A DNA stretch of 64,000 bases from positions 29,369-93,368 of the forward strand of contig NZ_SDGU01000012.1 of the NCBI RefSeq assembly GCF_004118635.1. The letters are read 5' to 3'. The notes under the pieces were generated by a model. The model did not search any database and was not told where the DNA came from. It saw nothing but the letters and a program-made list of their open reading frames with translations. Source of the stretch: Chlorobaculum sp. 24CR. Its GTDB lineage: Bacteria > Bacteroidota > Chlorobiia > Chlorobiales > Chlorobiaceae. How positions within the stretch are numbered: position 1 is the first letter of the stretch; each line of letters opens with the position of its first letter. The translations under genes were made by a program, and so were the position numbers. Of the stretch, positions 47,442 to 56,663 are shown piece after piece.

Positions 47442-49733
47442 TTATTTCACCAGGTGCGCAAAGTAAAAGGCGAACCAGCCCAGAACCGCCACAGCCACCA
47501 TGAGCAGATAGGTCTGCACCTTACCCGTCTGGATCTTCCTGAAAACAGCGCCGGTCGTCTGTACGGTGAAGGCCGTGAAGTTGACCAGTCCGTCCACCAC
47601 ATATTTGTCAACGCCGCCATTGAAGAAGGCGAACTTTCTGAATACCGTCGCCACGCCGTTGACGATGCCATCGACGATATTGGCGTCAAACCAGGCCAAA
47701 ATCTTCGAGATCAGCATGGAACCCTTGATGACGGTCGCGTCGTAAATTTCGTCCCAGTACCACTTGTTGAACGAGTAGAGGTAGAGCGGGCGAATCGTCT
47801 GCGCGGTCTTGTCGGGATCGATGATCCTGAATACATAGAAAATGAGCGCCATGCCGATACCTATCACAATCATGATCGACGAGAGTTTGATCGCCGTGTA
47901 GTGATTTTCGTGCGTCATGTGCGCGATCTCGGCCTGACGGGGATCGGTGAAAACCGGGCCGTGGTGTTCCCCCGCCTCGTGGGCAGCTTCCGCACCGTGA
48001 CCTTGAGCCGGCGCGGCCTCTACATGCTCGGTATCGGTGTGAGCCGTGGCCAGCAGCTTGCCGGCTTCCGGAGCGCCAAGTCCGGCGCTTTCGTGCGACG
48101 TCCCGGTGACGCTGACCACTGTTGCCGGGGTCTGCACCAGGTGCATGAACCAGCCCTTGCCGCCATCGAGCGGATCGGGCGAAAAGACGATGAAGACGGA
48201 AAGCGTGGCCAGAACGACCAGCGGAAGCCGCATGTTCCAGGCGACCTCGTGAACCGGATGATGATCGTGACCACCGTGGTGGGCGTCATGAATGTGATCG
48301 ACATCGCCATCGGAGTGGTCGTCGAGACTGTGAGCCGCATTGGGCTTGAGATGGGTGCGGCTCTCGCCGAAGAAGACCAGCCATATCTGGCGGCCCATGT
48401 AGAACGCGGTGAGCACCGCGGCGCCGAAGCCGAGCACCGGAATAAGGTAGAAAACGCCGCCGCCTTCGACCGAGGCGAAACCGAGTGCGCCAGCCAGAAT
48501 GGCGTCCTTCGAGAGGAAGCCGCTGGTCAGCGGAAGACCGGCAAGAGCCAGCGTTGCAATCATGAAGGTCGCGAAGGTCCAGGGCATCTTTTTATACAAA
48601 CCACCCATCCAGCGCATATCCTGCTCGTGGTGCATGGCGTGAATGATCGCGCCCGAACCGAGGAAGAGGCAGGCCTTGAAGAAAGCGTGGGTCAGGAGGT
48701 GGAACAGCGCGGCGGAGTAGGCGCCAACGCCGAGGCCGAGCACCATGTAGCCAAGCTGCGAAACGGTCGAGTAGGCGAGCACGCGCTTGATGTCATGCTG
48801 CGTAATGGCGATGGTCGCCGCCATGAAGGCGGTGAAGGCGCCGATAAACGCGATCACGTGCAGCGCATCCGGAGTCAGCATCACAAAAATGCGGGCCACG
48901 AAATAGACGCCTGCCGCAACCATCGTCGCCGCGTGGATGAGCGCGGAGACCGGAGTCGGACCCTCCATGGCGTCAGGCAGCCAGACGTGCAGCGGGAACT
49001 GGGCCGATTTGCCGACGCAGCCCATGAAGAGCAGTACGCCCGCCGCGGTCAGCCAGGTCTGCGACATGTGGAAATCGCCATTCTTGATATGCTCGAAAAT
49101 CTCCTGATAGCCGAAGGTGTGGAACTGCGAATAGAGTATCAGAATGCCGAGCCACATGCCGATATCACCAATACGGTTGGTGAGAAACGCCTTTTTCTGC
49201 GCATCGGCGGCGCTGTCCTTGTGAAAATAGAATCCTATCAGAAGGTACGACGACAAGCCGACAAGCTCCCAGAACATGTAGATCGAGAACAGGTTGTCGG
49301 AGAGCACGATACCGAACATCGAGAAGGTAAAGATGCCGAGGTAGGCGAAGAAGCGTCCATAGAGCGGCTCGCCGTGCATGTAACCGGTCGAGTAAAGATG
49401 CACGAGGAAGCTGATGAGCGACACCATCGCCAGCATGATCGCCGTGAGGTTATCGACCACGATACCCATTTTGATCTGCAGCGGGCCGACACCGGGAACA
49501 TCGCCAAAATCAAGCCAGGTGAAATCCCACGCAACTCTGAACGCCGGATCGTAGTGCTGAACGATCACAGTCCAGAAAATATACAGCGCTATGGCCAGCG
49601 TCGTGCCGAGCAGACCGACGCCAACGAAATCGCCACCGCGCGGAAGCCTGCGGTTGAAAAAGATCAGTACCACAAACGAGAGCAGCGGCAGAAGCAGGAC
49701 AGCGATCGATAACTGGATTAAACTGTGCATCAT
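47442..49733 (-). CDS. nuoL: NDH-1 subunit L
   Basis: 763 residues, longer than the usual 610-660. The core has MFWELVGLSSYLLIGFY, GKSAQFPLHVWLPDAMEGPTP and VLAYSTVSQLGYMVLGLG, the conserved antiporter motifs. The extra length is a histidine-rich insertion at about 465-620 (DHSDGDVDHIHDAHHGGHDHH, and later EAGEHHGPVF and HMTHENHY). The C-terminal part carries the lateral amphipathic helix region and a last transmembrane helix (LLMVAVAVLGWFAFYFAHL). The insertion could bind metal or simply be a flexible loop. Start is ATG 49733 or the ATG directly after it. Confidence 0.96.
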   Translation of the reverse strand: MMHSLIQLSIAVLLLPLLSFVVLIFFNRRLPRGGDFVGVGLLGTTLAIALYIFWTVIVQHYDPAFRVAWDFTWLDFGDVPGVGPLQIKMGIVVDNLTAIMLAMVSLISFLVHLYSTGYMHGEPLYGRFFAYLGIFTFSMFGIVLSDNLFSIYMFWELVGLSSYLLIGFYFHKDSAADAQKKAFLTNRIGDIGMWLGILILYSQFHTFGYQEIFEHIKNGDFHMSQTWLTAAGVLLFMGCVGKSAQFPLHVWLPDAMEGPTPVSALIHAATMVAAGVYFVARIFVMLTPDALHVIAFIGAFTAFMAATIAITQHDIKRVLAYSTVSQLGYMVLGLGVGAYSAALFHLLTHAFFKACLFLGSGAIIHAMHHEQDMRWMGGLYKKMPWTFATFMIATLALAGLPLTSGFLSKDAILAGALGFASVEGGGVFYLIPVLGFGAAVLTAFYMGRQIWLVFFGESRTHLKPNAAHSLDDHSDGDVDHIHDAHHGGHDHHPVHEVAWNMRLPLVVLATLSVFIVFSPDPLDGGKGWFMHLVQTPATVVSVTGTSHESAGLGAPEAGKLLATAHTDTEHVEAAPAQGHGAEAAHEAGEHHGPVFTDPRQAEIAHMTHENHYTAIKLSSIMIVIGIGMALIFYVFRIIDPDKTAQTIRPLYLYSFNKWYWDEIYDATVIKGSMLISKILAWFDANIVDGIVNGVATVFRKFAFFNGGVDKYVVDGLVNFTAFTVQTTGAVFRKIQTGKVQTYLLMVAVAVLGWFAFYFAHLVK

Positions 49734-49782
49734 GTTTCGTTTTACAAAGAATTTTCAGCTATAAGTCTTTTACCGTTGCGGA

Positions 49783-50106
49783 TCACTCTTTCATGGTGTC
49801 CACGCTGGAAACATCGACCGTCTTGAAGGTCTTGAATATATTGATGACGATCGCAAGCGCGACGGCGGCTTCGGCAGCGGCCAGCACAATCACGAAGAGG
49901 CTGAACATCACCCCTTCCATGCCGCCATTATATTTCGAGAAGGTCAGGAAGTTGATGTTGGCCGCGTTCAGGATCAGCTCGACCCCCATCAGAATGACGA
50001 TGGCGTTCTTGCGGGTCATAACGGCAAACATGCCCAGACCGAAAAGGATGACTGAAATCGTCAGGAAATGGTTGACGCCAATCGACAGTAACTGTTCCGT
50101 TAGCAT
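49783..50106 (-). CDS. nuoK: NDH-1 subunit K
   Basis: 107 residues from ATG 50106, chosen because AAGGAG lies five bases upstream; the frame extends to ATG 50127, which would overlap the nuoJ stop. Three transmembrane helices. The conserved acids are in GVELILNAANINFLTF and VLAAAEAAVALAIVINIF, part of the proton path. The C-terminal tail (FKTVDVSSVDTMKE) is a little longer than in other NuoK proteins. Confidence 0.95.
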   Translation of the reverse strand: MLTEQLLSIGVNHFLTISVILFGLGMFAVMTRKNAIVILMGVELILNAANINFLTFSKYNGGMEGVMFSLFVIVLAAAEAAVALAIVINIFKTFKTVDVSSVDTMKE

Positions 50107-50123
50107 TGAGACTCCTTGAGTGT

Positions 50124-50639
50124 TCATTTTTTGTTTGCCTTGTCGTAGCGGGCCAGAAACGCCGCGCCGATCAGGGCGACCAGCAGCACGATCGAGACCA
50201 TTTCAAACGGCAGCATGTAGCGCGACATGGTTTCAAGACCGATGCTCTCGACCACGCTGCCATTGAGCTGCATCTCGCCCGGCATCCAGCTTCCGGTTGT
50301 ATAGAAGGTGAACAACATGCCGCCGATCAGAAGCAGCGTTACAAGAATTCCCGGCGCCATGTGCAGCACGTCAGCCTTCAGCTCGGTCTGCATGATGGTA
50401 TTGGTGAACATGACGCCGAAGAGCAGAAGCACCAGAATACCGCCGACATAGACCACCACCTGGGTCACGGCGATGAAGTCCGCGCTCAGAAAGACATAGA
50501 GCGCCGCCACGCCGAAAAAGGTGAAGAGCAGCGAGAAGGCCGAGTAGATGACATTTTTGGAAAAAACCACGAACGCCGCCGACAGCACCGTGACGGCCGC
50601 GAAGATGTAGAAGATAATGGCGATAGTCAGTTGATTCAT
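50124..50639 (-). CDS. nuoJ: NDH-1 subunit J
   Basis: 171 residues from ATG 50639; the frame extends upstream into the end of nuoI, but MNQLTIAIIFYIFAAVTVLSA is the family start. Five transmembrane helices. The characteristic VTQVVVYVGGILVLLLFGVMFT segment contains the pi-bulge helix seen in complex I structures. It sits between nuoI and nuoK with the usual order. It ends 18 bases before the nuoK start. Confidence 0.94.
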   Translation of the reverse strand: MNQLTIAIIFYIFAAVTVLSAAFVVFSKNVIYSAFSLLFTFFGVAALYVFLSADFIAVTQVVVYVGGILVLLLFGVMFTNTIMQTELKADVLHMAPGILVTLLLIGGMLFTFYTTGSWMPGEMQLNGSVVESIGLETMSRYMLPFEMVSIVLLVALIGAAFLARYDKANKK

Positions 50640-50679
50640 GGTTATCTGCACTTGTTGGTAATCAATTCCTTCCGGAAGC

Positions 50680-51330
50680 TTATTGGGCGTCGCCCGGCTT
50701 TTGCTGCGGAGCTGACTTCGGCGCCGGTTTTGCCGCCGGAGCGCCTCCCGCCGCGGCCTTCTCTTTGGCCGCCTGCGCCTGCTGCTCGGCAAGTTTTTTC
50801 TTCTTTGCCTCAGCCTCGATCTTCGAGAGATTGCCGAAGTGGTAAAGCATATTCTTCACGTTGAACTCGGAGAAGTCAGCCACCGGCGTGTGGTAGAGGC
50901 AGTCGGTCGGGCAGACGCTCACGCAGATGCCGCAGGTCATGCACTTGGCCACATCGATGTCGAACACCGGCACCCACATCCGTTTCTGCTGTCCGCCGGA
51001 GGTCTTGCCGCAAGCTTCCAGATCGTCGCTGGTCGTCTTGATGGTTTCGATGGCGATGCACTCCACCGGGCATGCGCGCTCGCACTGGCGGCAGCCGATG
51101 CAGTCATCGATATTGCAGTACAGGCGGTAGCGGCCATGCGGCGGGGTCGGAATTGCTTCCTTCGGATACTGCAAGGTGCACAGACCGTCAACCTGGCGAA
51201 AATAGTCGGCATCGTCGATACCCGCATCTCCCTTGCGCTTGACCGCATTGAAGAAATGCTTGAGGGTGATGGTCATGCCGGTCGCGATGGTGGTCGCACT
51301 GGTCTTTATATTGCTGAAGTACTCACTCAT
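50680..51330 (-). CDS. nuoI: NDH-1 subunit I, two [4Fe-4S] clusters
   Basis: 216 residues. Two ferredoxin-type motifs are seen, CIGCRQCERACPVEC and CMTCGICVSVCPTDC, which bind clusters N6a and N6b and deliver electrons to NuoB. An N-terminal amphipathic helix region (TGMTITLKHFFNAVKRK) attaches it to the membrane arm. The C-terminus has an Ala/Lys/Pro-rich tail (AKEKAAAGGAPAAKPAPKSA) of about 40 residues that is probably disordered. Green sulfur bacterial complex I may take electrons from ferredoxin, and NuoI is near the expected entry side (inference). Confidence 0.96.
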   Translation of the reverse strand: MSEYFSNIKTSATTIATGMTITLKHFFNAVKRKGDAGIDDADYFRQVDGLCTLQYPKEAIPTPPHGRYRLYCNIDDCIGCRQCERACPVECIAIETIKTTSDDLEACGKTSGGQQKRMWVPVFDIDVAKCMTCGICVSVCPTDCLYHTPVADFSEFNVKNMLYHFGNLSKIEAEAKKKKLAEQQAQAAKEKAAAGGAPAAKPAPKSAPQQKPGDAQ

Positions 51331-51385
51331 AGTTTGTTGTTCGTCTTGCTTGCCTCTTGTCTTCTCTGTTGAAGCGACCTCACGA

Positions 51386-52465
51386 TCAATGGTTGATGAC
51401 CCAAACAGCCGTCAGCACGAAGGCAATCAGGGAGAATGGCGTCAAAACCTTCCAGCACAAATACATAAGCTGGTCAACCCTGAGCCTGGGCAGCGTCCAG
51501 CGAAGCCACATCTGCACGAAGATGAAGAAGAATCCTTTCATGATGATCCAGAACGCGCCCCAGACCGGGCCACTGGTCATGGTATTGAGTTCCAGGCCGC
51601 CGATGTTCGGCAGCGGCGAAGTCCAGCCGCCAAGGAAGGCGATGGAGATGATCGCCGACACCATGAACATGCTGCCATACTCGGCAAGAAAGATCACGGC
51701 GAACTTCATGCCGCTGTACTCGGTGAAGTAACCGGCAACCAGTTCGGATTCAGCTTCGGGAATGTCGAACGGCGCGCGGTTGGTCTCGGCAAGCGAGGAG
51801 ATAAAGTAGATCAGAAACGGCAGCCAGGCGATCGGGTTGGTGAACAGGAACCAGTGCATGAAGCCGCCGGGGCCGGCCTGCATCAAGGTAATCTGCTGCA
51901 TGCTCAGGGTGCCTGCAAGCATTGCGGCGCAAAGGAGTGCGATGGAAGCCGGAATTTCGTAGCTCACGATCTGGGCGACGCTGCGAACCGCTCCGTAGAG
52001 CGCCCATTTGTTATTGGAACCCCATCCGGCGGCAAGAATACCCACCACTTCGAGAGCCACGATACCAACCGCGTAGAACAGACCCACGTTCAGGTCGGCG
52101 CCGATGAAAGCCGGGCCGAAGGGCAGCACCGCGAAGGCCAGGAACGAACCGACGAACAGAATGCCGGGGCCGACGACAAAGAGGAACTTGTCTGCCGCGG
52201 TCGGCACGATATCCTCTTTCTGGAGAAGCTTCAGGATGTCGGCCAGCGTCTGGAGGATACCCCAGAAGCCAACCTCCATCGGGCCGAGCCTGTCCTGCAT
52301 GAAGGCCGAAATCTTGCGCTCGCCATACACACCGTAGGTCAGCGCGTACAGGGCGATGAACACGAGCGGAATAGCCGCAACGATAACCAGCCCGAGAGGA
52401 AACCAGCCGATGGAGAAGCCTGAGAGGGCGTCGGACCAGGTATTGAGAGATGGTGATGAACTCAT
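51386..52465 (-). CDS. nuoH: NDH-1 subunit H
   Basis: 359 residues with about eight transmembrane helices. The quinone-tunnel region is marked by [33 protein letters not shown] (shown in part: [14 protein letters not shown]) and [36 protein letters not shown] near the C-terminus is also conserved. It forms the membrane side of the quinone chamber together with NuoB and NuoD. It follows nuoD by 47 bases. Confidence 0.96.
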   Translation of the reverse strand: MSSSPSLNTWSDALSGFSIGWFPLGLVIVAAIPLVFIALYALTYGVYGERKISAFMQDRLGPMEVGFWGILQTLADILKLLQKEDIVPTAADKFLFVVGPGILFVGSFLAFAVLPFGPAFIGADLNVGLFYAVGIVALEVVGILAAGWGSNNKWALYGAVRSVAQIVSYEIPASIALLCAAMLAGTLSMQQITLMQAGPGGFMHWFLFTNPIAWLPFLIYFISSLAETNRAPFDIPEAESELVAGYFTEYSGMKFAVIFLAEYGSMFMVSAIISIAFLGGWTSPLPNIGGLELNTMTSGPVWGAFWIIMKGFFFIFVQMWLRWTLPRLRVDQLMYLCWKVLTPFSLIAFVLTAVWVINH

Positions 52466-52512
52466 ATCAACAGGCGAACCTTCTTGAAATAAATGTGTTG
52501 TCTTGAAAACGC

Positions 52513-53715
52513 TCAGCGGTCAACTTCACCCAGCACAATATCGATGCTGCCGATGATGGCCACCAGATCGGGAATCAATTGCCCCTTCGAGAGATCCTTC
52601 ATCGCCGAAAGGTTGACGAAGCACGACGAACGGGCCTTGCAGCGGATCGGGCTGGTCGATTTTCCATCGCTCACGATATAGTAGCCAAGCTCTCCGCGCG
52701 GGTTCTCGGCGCGGCCATAGACTTCGCCAGCTTTGGGCCTGATCTTCTTCGGGATCAGCGCCCGCGAGTTGAAGTTCGGCTCTTCCGGCATTTTGGCGAG
52801 GCACTGCTCGATGATCCTGAGGCTCTCCTCCATTTCGAGCGCGCGAACCAGATGGCGCGACAGGCAATCGCCGACGACAGAGAACTTTCCGTCCGGCACC
52901 GGAACCTCGAAGTCGAGTTCGGGATAGATCGAATAGGGATCGTTGCGGCGCAAATCCCACTTGACGCCGGAACCGCGAAGCATCGGGCCGCTCCAGCCGT
53001 AGTTGATCGCCACGTCGGCGGGCATGATGCCGATGTCGTAGGTGCGCTTGACGAAAATTTCGTTCTCGGTCAGCAGTTTGTAGAGCTCGACCGCCTTCGG
53101 CCTGAAGTAGGTGACGAACTCGTCAACGCGCTTCTTGAAGTCAGCCGGAACATCGTAGGCCAGGCCGCCGATCCAGATATAGTTATAGAGCATCCTCGCG
53201 CCGGAGATCCATTCGAGCAGATTCATGATGTGCTCACGGTCGCGGAAGCAGAACAGAAACGGCGTGAAAGCGCCGAGGTCGATGGCATAGGTGCCGATGG
53301 CCACCAGGTGCGAAGCGATCCGGTTCAGCTCGGAGACGATAACGCGAATGAATTCGACGCGGCGGGGAATCTCGATGTCGAGCAGCTTCTCGACGGTAAT
53401 GCAGTAGGCCAGCTCGCTGTTCATGCCGGCAAGATAGTCCATCCTGTCGGTGTAGGGCACGATAGCCGGATAGTCAATCTTTTCGCAATGCTTCTCGAAA
53501 CAGCGGTGGAGGTAGCCGAGGTACGGCTCGGCCTCGACGACCACTTCACCGTCAGTGATGCATTCGAGACGGAGCACGCCGTGCGTTGACGGATGCTGCG
53601 GCCCCATGCTGAGCACCATATGTTCGGTATCGAGATCCTTTTCGATAGTGACGCGCTTGTCGTCCTGACGGATGATCCTGGTGGAGTTCGATTCGACTTT
53701 ACCTAATTCCTGCAT
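52513..53715 (-). CDS. nuoD: NDH-1 subunit D (49-kDa type)
   Basis: 400 residues. Family signatures are [25 protein letters not shown] (shown in full core: [15 protein letters not shown]), [31 protein letters not shown] and [19 protein letters not shown]. It is related to the large subunit of [NiFe] hydrogenases but lacks the nickel cysteines, as expected. It forms the quinone-binding site with NuoB. Separate from nuoC here, not fused as in E. coli. It starts 32 bases after nuoC ends. Confidence 0.96.
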   Translation of the reverse strand: MQELGKVESNSTRIIRQDDKRVTIEKDLDTEHMVLSMGPQHPSTHGVLRLECITDGEVVVEAEPYLGYLHRCFEKHCEKIDYPAIVPYTDRMDYLAGMNSELAYCITVEKLLDIEIPRRVEFIRVIVSELNRIASHLVAIGTYAIDLGAFTPFLFCFRDREHIMNLLEWISGARMLYNYIWIGGLAYDVPADFKKRVDEFVTYFRPKAVELYKLLTENEIFVKRTYDIGIMPADVAINYGWSGPMLRGSGVKWDLRRNDPYSIYPELDFEVPVPDGKFSVVGDCLSRHLVRALEMEESLRIIEQCLAKMPEEPNFNSRALIPKKIRPKAGEVYGRAENPRGELGYYIVSDGKSTSPIRCKARSSCFVNLSAMKDLSKGQLIPDLVAIIGSIDIVLGEVDR

Positions 53716-53747
53716 GAGTCGGGAATGCTTGTTTACGGGTTATGGCG

Positions 53748-54269
53748 TCAGTAAGGAACCTTGATGCCGTGATAGGTCTCCTGAACCTGGTAATCCTTGC
53801 GGAGCGGATAGCCGGTCCAGTCTTCCGGACAGAGAATCCTTCGCAGGTCGGGATGGCCCTCGAAGACCATGCCATACATATCGTAGGCCTCGCGCTCGTG
53901 CCAGTTGGCCGTGTGCCACACGCACGAGACGGACGGAATCGAGCCTCCGTCGCGCTGGCACTTCACCTTGACGGCGATCCTGTGGGTATATTTTCCGATG
54001 CACTCGAAGTTGCAGACAATGCCGACCTTCTGTTCTTCGGGATAGTCCACGCCCGACAGGCAGGCAAGGTAGTTGAACTGCAAGAGCGAGTTGTCGCGCA
54101 TGTAGAGCGCGATGTCCACCCACCGGCTCGCGTCGAGCACCTCGAAGAACGGCATGGTCGGGTTAGCGTCGAACTCCGATATCGCATCTCCGAACCGCTC
54201 CCTGATATTATCGTAAGCGGTCTTGCTCTCTCGCACCGCCGGTGACATCTGGTTTGCTGCTTCTTCCAT
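53748..54269 (-). CDS. nuoC: NDH-1 subunit C (30-kDa type)
   Basis: 173 residues. The conserved C-terminal motif WHEREAYDMYGMVFEGHPDLRRIL (shown in part: EREAYDMYGMVFEGHPDLRR) and LCPEDWTGYPLRKDY are present. NNSLLQFNYLACLSGVDYPE-like sequence (DNSLLQFNYLACLSGVDYP) begins the core. A peripheral-arm structural subunit next to NuoD. It lies between nuoB and nuoD, as in cyanobacterial and other three-part layouts. Confidence 0.95.
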   Translation of the reverse strand: MEEAANQMSPAVRESKTAYDNIRERFGDAISEFDANPTMPFFEVLDASRWVDIALYMRDNSLLQFNYLACLSGVDYPEEQKVGIVCNFECIGKYTHRIAVKVKCQRDGGSIPSVSCVWHTANWHEREAYDMYGMVFEGHPDLRRILCPEDWTGYPLRKDYQVQETYHGIKVPY

Positions 54270-54297
54270 TCCCTTGACTCTTGATAGATAATAGTGG

Positions 54298-54867
54298 TTA
54301 TGCCGTAGCCGCCTTGCGCACCTGGTCGATCACCTGCTGCGGATCGACGCTCTTTTCGGCAAGCTTCTTCAGCGCGTCCTGGCGAGAAATACCGAGACCC
54401 TCCATGCGGATCAGCTCCTGAACCTTCATCAGGCCGCCGATCAGCGCCTCGGGGCGCGGCGGGCAGCCGGGCACATAGACATCGACCGGAATGACGCGAT
54501 CAACGCCCTTGAGCACATGGTAGCCGTGATGCCAGTAGGGACCGCCGCAGTTCGAGCAGCTTCCCATCGAAAGCACGTAGCGCGGTTCGGGCATCTGCTC
54601 GTAAAGCGTCACCACCCTCTCGGCCATCTTCATGGTGACCGTACCGGCCACGATCATGAGGTCGGACTGGCGGGGCGACGAGCGCGGAAAAATACCGAAG
54701 CGTTCGAGATCGTAGTTCGAGGCGTTGGTGGCCATCATCTCGATAGCGCAGCAGGCCAGACCGAAACCCATCGGCCAAAGGGAAGAGAGGCGAGCCCAGT
54801 TCATCACATTGTCAACCGAAGTCACCAGCACGTTGCGGTTCGATACTCTGGCGTCAAGCAAACCCAT
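54298..54867 (-). CDS. nuoB: NDH-1 subunit B, cluster N2
   Basis: 189 residues. Cluster N2 ligands are visible: ACCAIEMM (adjacent cysteines), [13 protein letters not shown] and [15 protein letters not shown]. The N-terminus [22 protein letters not shown] is typical. It passes electrons from NuoI to quinone. It follows nuoA by 27 bases. Confidence 0.97.
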   Translation of the reverse strand: MGLLDARVSNRNVLVTSVDNVMNWARLSSLWPMGFGLACCAIEMMATNASNYDLERFGIFPRSSPRQSDLMIVAGTVTMKMAERVVTLYEQMPEPRYVLSMGSCSNCGGPYWHHGYHVLKGVDRVIPVDVYVPGCPPRPEALIGGLMKVQELIRMEGLGISRQDALKKLAEKSVDPQQVIDQVRKAATA

Positions 54868-54894
54868 AGCGTAAAATCGATGATGATTGAAAGA

Positions 54895-55326
54895 TTATCC
54901 GTTTGCCTTTCCGGAGTGACGTTTCGGCAGCTCCGGCATTTTCGGAATGGTCGGAGTCGGACGAACCCAGTCGAGGTCGCCCTTGACCCAGGCGTAAACC
55001 AGACCGACGACAAGGATACCGGCGAAGATCAGCACCTCGACAAGCGCAAAGTTGCCAAGCTGCTTGAAAACGGTAGCCCAGGGATAGAGAAAGACGACTT
55101 CAACGTCGAAGATGATAAAGATAAGGGCGACGACATAAAAGCGGATATTGAACTTGACCCAGGCACTGCCGACCGCCGCTTCACCGCACTCGTAGGTGGA
55201 ATTCTTTTCGGGGTTGGGCCTGCTCGGCCTGAGCATTCTCGCCGTCAGGTAGCCACCCGCGACGAAGACGATACCGAGTACGAGAAACACGAATACGGCA
55301 CCGAAACCGCTTAACGTCTGATCCAT
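54895..55326 (-). CDS. nuoA: NDH-1 subunit A
   Basis: 143 residues with three transmembrane helices (about 7-28, 65-85 and 95-115). The conserved [39 protein letters not shown] segment is present (core: [16 protein letters not shown] and [11 protein letters not shown]). First gene of an 11-gene operon A-B-C-D-H-I-J-K-L-M-N. The NADH-module genes nuoE, nuoF and nuoG are absent, as in other green sulfur bacteria and cyanobacteria. About 215 bases lie upstream for the promoter. Confidence 0.96.
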   Translation of the reverse strand: MDQTLSGFGAVFVFLVLGIVFVAGGYLTARMLRPSRPNPEKNSTYECGEAAVGSAWVKFNIRFYVVALIFIIFDVEVVFLYPWATVFKQLGNFALVEVLIFAGILVVGLVYAWVKGDLDWVRPTPTIPKMPELPKRHSGKANG

Positions 55327-55541
55327 GTTCTGTTGTTTGACTTTATTGGTAAAGGAAGTGACAATCTCCCTTTTCCCTGACGGGCCTGAAGGGCCTCTGA
55401 ATCAGGTGCCGCCAATATAAAAAAATCTTCTCAATCTTCAGACAAAAAGCTGATTTTTTCAGGTCAGAAAGAGTACCGCAAAAACCGTTCAGTCAGAATT
55501 ATTTATGCAGAAGCGACAAAACGCCATGATTTTATTACAAC

Positions 55542-55898
55542 TCAACCGGCCTTGTCAAAAATTTTTAAACCGGCCAATTTGAACAGCCGGATCAGCCCGA
55601 CCATAGCCAGCAGCGTGGCGACAGCAAGAATGGCGACATTGAGCTGCCAGACGCCAATCACCCGCTCCATAACGGGGCCGAGAAAAGCCGCCAGCGCCAT
55701 CCAGATTATGGGCGCCCAGACAACCGCCAGCACAACCGGCAGCCCCCCTTTCATGAAGTTCTTCCTCTTCTCCTTGTCCTTGTCCGGGAACAGTTTCATC
55801 GCAATCTGATTGTTTTGAGTGATTTGAACCCGCTGCCATTGCAGCCTGTCGGACTTATCGGTAAAAAAGAAGGCTGTATTGCTCTTTGTTTTAACCAT
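55542..55898 (-). CDS. small two-helix membrane protein, function unknown
   Basis: 118 residues from ATG 55898 (GGGGA four bases upstream), or 85 from ATG 55799. Two hydrophobic helices (VVLAVVWAPIIWMALAAFLG and LNVAILAVATLLAMVGLI) follow a Lys/Asp-rich stretch (FPDKDKEKRKNF). The family is not recognised. It lies upstream of the nuo operon on the same strand, separated by about 215 bases, so it may or may not be linked to it. The first 33 residues look less protein-like. Confidence 0.5.
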   Translation of the reverse strand: MVKTKSNTAFFFTDKSDRLQWQRVQITQNNQIAMKLFPDKDKEKRKNFMKGGLPVVLAVVWAPIIWMALAAFLGPVMERVIGVWQLNVAILAVATLLAMVGLIRLFKLAGLKIFDKAG

Positions 55899-55943
55899 TA
55901 ATCCCCGACATTGCGAATCTCGATTTGTCGGGACACATATCCG

Positions 55944-55976
55944 CTGTAGGGGCGGGTCTTGTGCCCGCCCCTACAG
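55944..55976. repeat. perfect 13-bp GGGGCGG-type palindrome
   Basis: CTGTAGGGGCGGG and CCCGCCCCTACAG pair perfectly around TCTTGTG. The same arms and loop recur, changed slightly, at 60437. It lies between the TPR gene and the small membrane protein gene, in a stretch that also has degraded parts of the 108-bp repeat family (CCCGACATTGCGA). Confidence 0.8.
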
Positions 55977-56051
55977 CAAAACAACACGTGTATCATAAAG
56001 ATGAATTGCCACATCCCACCACGTCCCGACTGGCCACCATAGTATTATTCC

Positions 56052-56663
56052 TCACGGCAGCAGTTCGGCAATCTGGGCGGCAACGTCTGGTTCGATCTCC
56101 CGGAGCACCTCGTACTCGGCCCGCAGGCCGCGCATGTCGCCGCGCGACATATAATACATGGCCAGCTTGCAGTGCACCTCGACGTTGCGGGGCTGAAGCT
56201 CGTGCGCCTTGTCGAGCGCGTCAAGCGCCTTTTCGTGCTCGCCGAGATCCATGTGGACATCGGCCAGCACGCACCACGCCTCCACGAAACAGGGGTCGCG
56301 GCGCAGCGCCTCTTCGAGCACCTTGATGGCCGCCTCCTCCTTGCCCATCGTCAGCAACACGAAGCCGAGATGCCGGTACGCCTCAAGGTTCGAGCGGTCG
56401 AGCGCAACCGTGAACGCAAGGTCAGTGCCCGCGCGGCGGTACTCGCCGTTGGAGAGCAGCGCCACGGCGCGCGCATAGCGCAGCTTCGCGTCGCGTGACG
56501 CCGCGCCGGCAAGCTCGTCGAGTATCGAAATCGCCTGGCCAAACTCCTGCTGCTCGATGCAATCGAGCGCCTGCCGGTACTCCCGCTCACGCTCCGGCAG
56601 CGTTTCGGGCAACTTCTCTTCGGGTACGATCGTGTTGTTCATGCTCTCTTGTAATTTGTTCAT
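56052..56663 (-). CDS. TPR-repeat protein
   Basis: 203 residues, about four to five tetratricopeptide repeats (for example LEAYRHLGFVLLTMGKEEAA, FVEAWCVLADVHMDLGEHEK and NVEVHCKLAMYYMSRGDMRG). No signal peptide or enzyme domain is seen. TPR proteins act as scaffolds. Its start overlaps the stop of the ferrochelatase-like gene (ATGA), so the two are translationally coupled. What it binds is unknown; an assembly role linked to haem or tetrapyrrole handling is only a guess from its neighbour. Confidence 0.85.
   Translation of the reverse strand: MNKLQESMNNTIVPEEKLPETLPEREREYRQALDCIEQQEFGQAISILDELAGAASRDAKLRYARAVALLSNGEYRRAGTDLAFTVALDRSNLEAYRHLGFVLLTMGKEEAAIKVLEEALRRDPCFVEAWCVLADVHMDLGEHEKALDALDKAHELQPRNVEVHCKLAMYYMSRGDMRGLRAEYEVLREIEPDVAAQIAELLP

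Noticed and set aside
47454..49712. 752-residue open frame on the plus strand
   Set aside because: It is antisense to nuoL, rich in Glu, His and Arg, with no domain or membrane segment.
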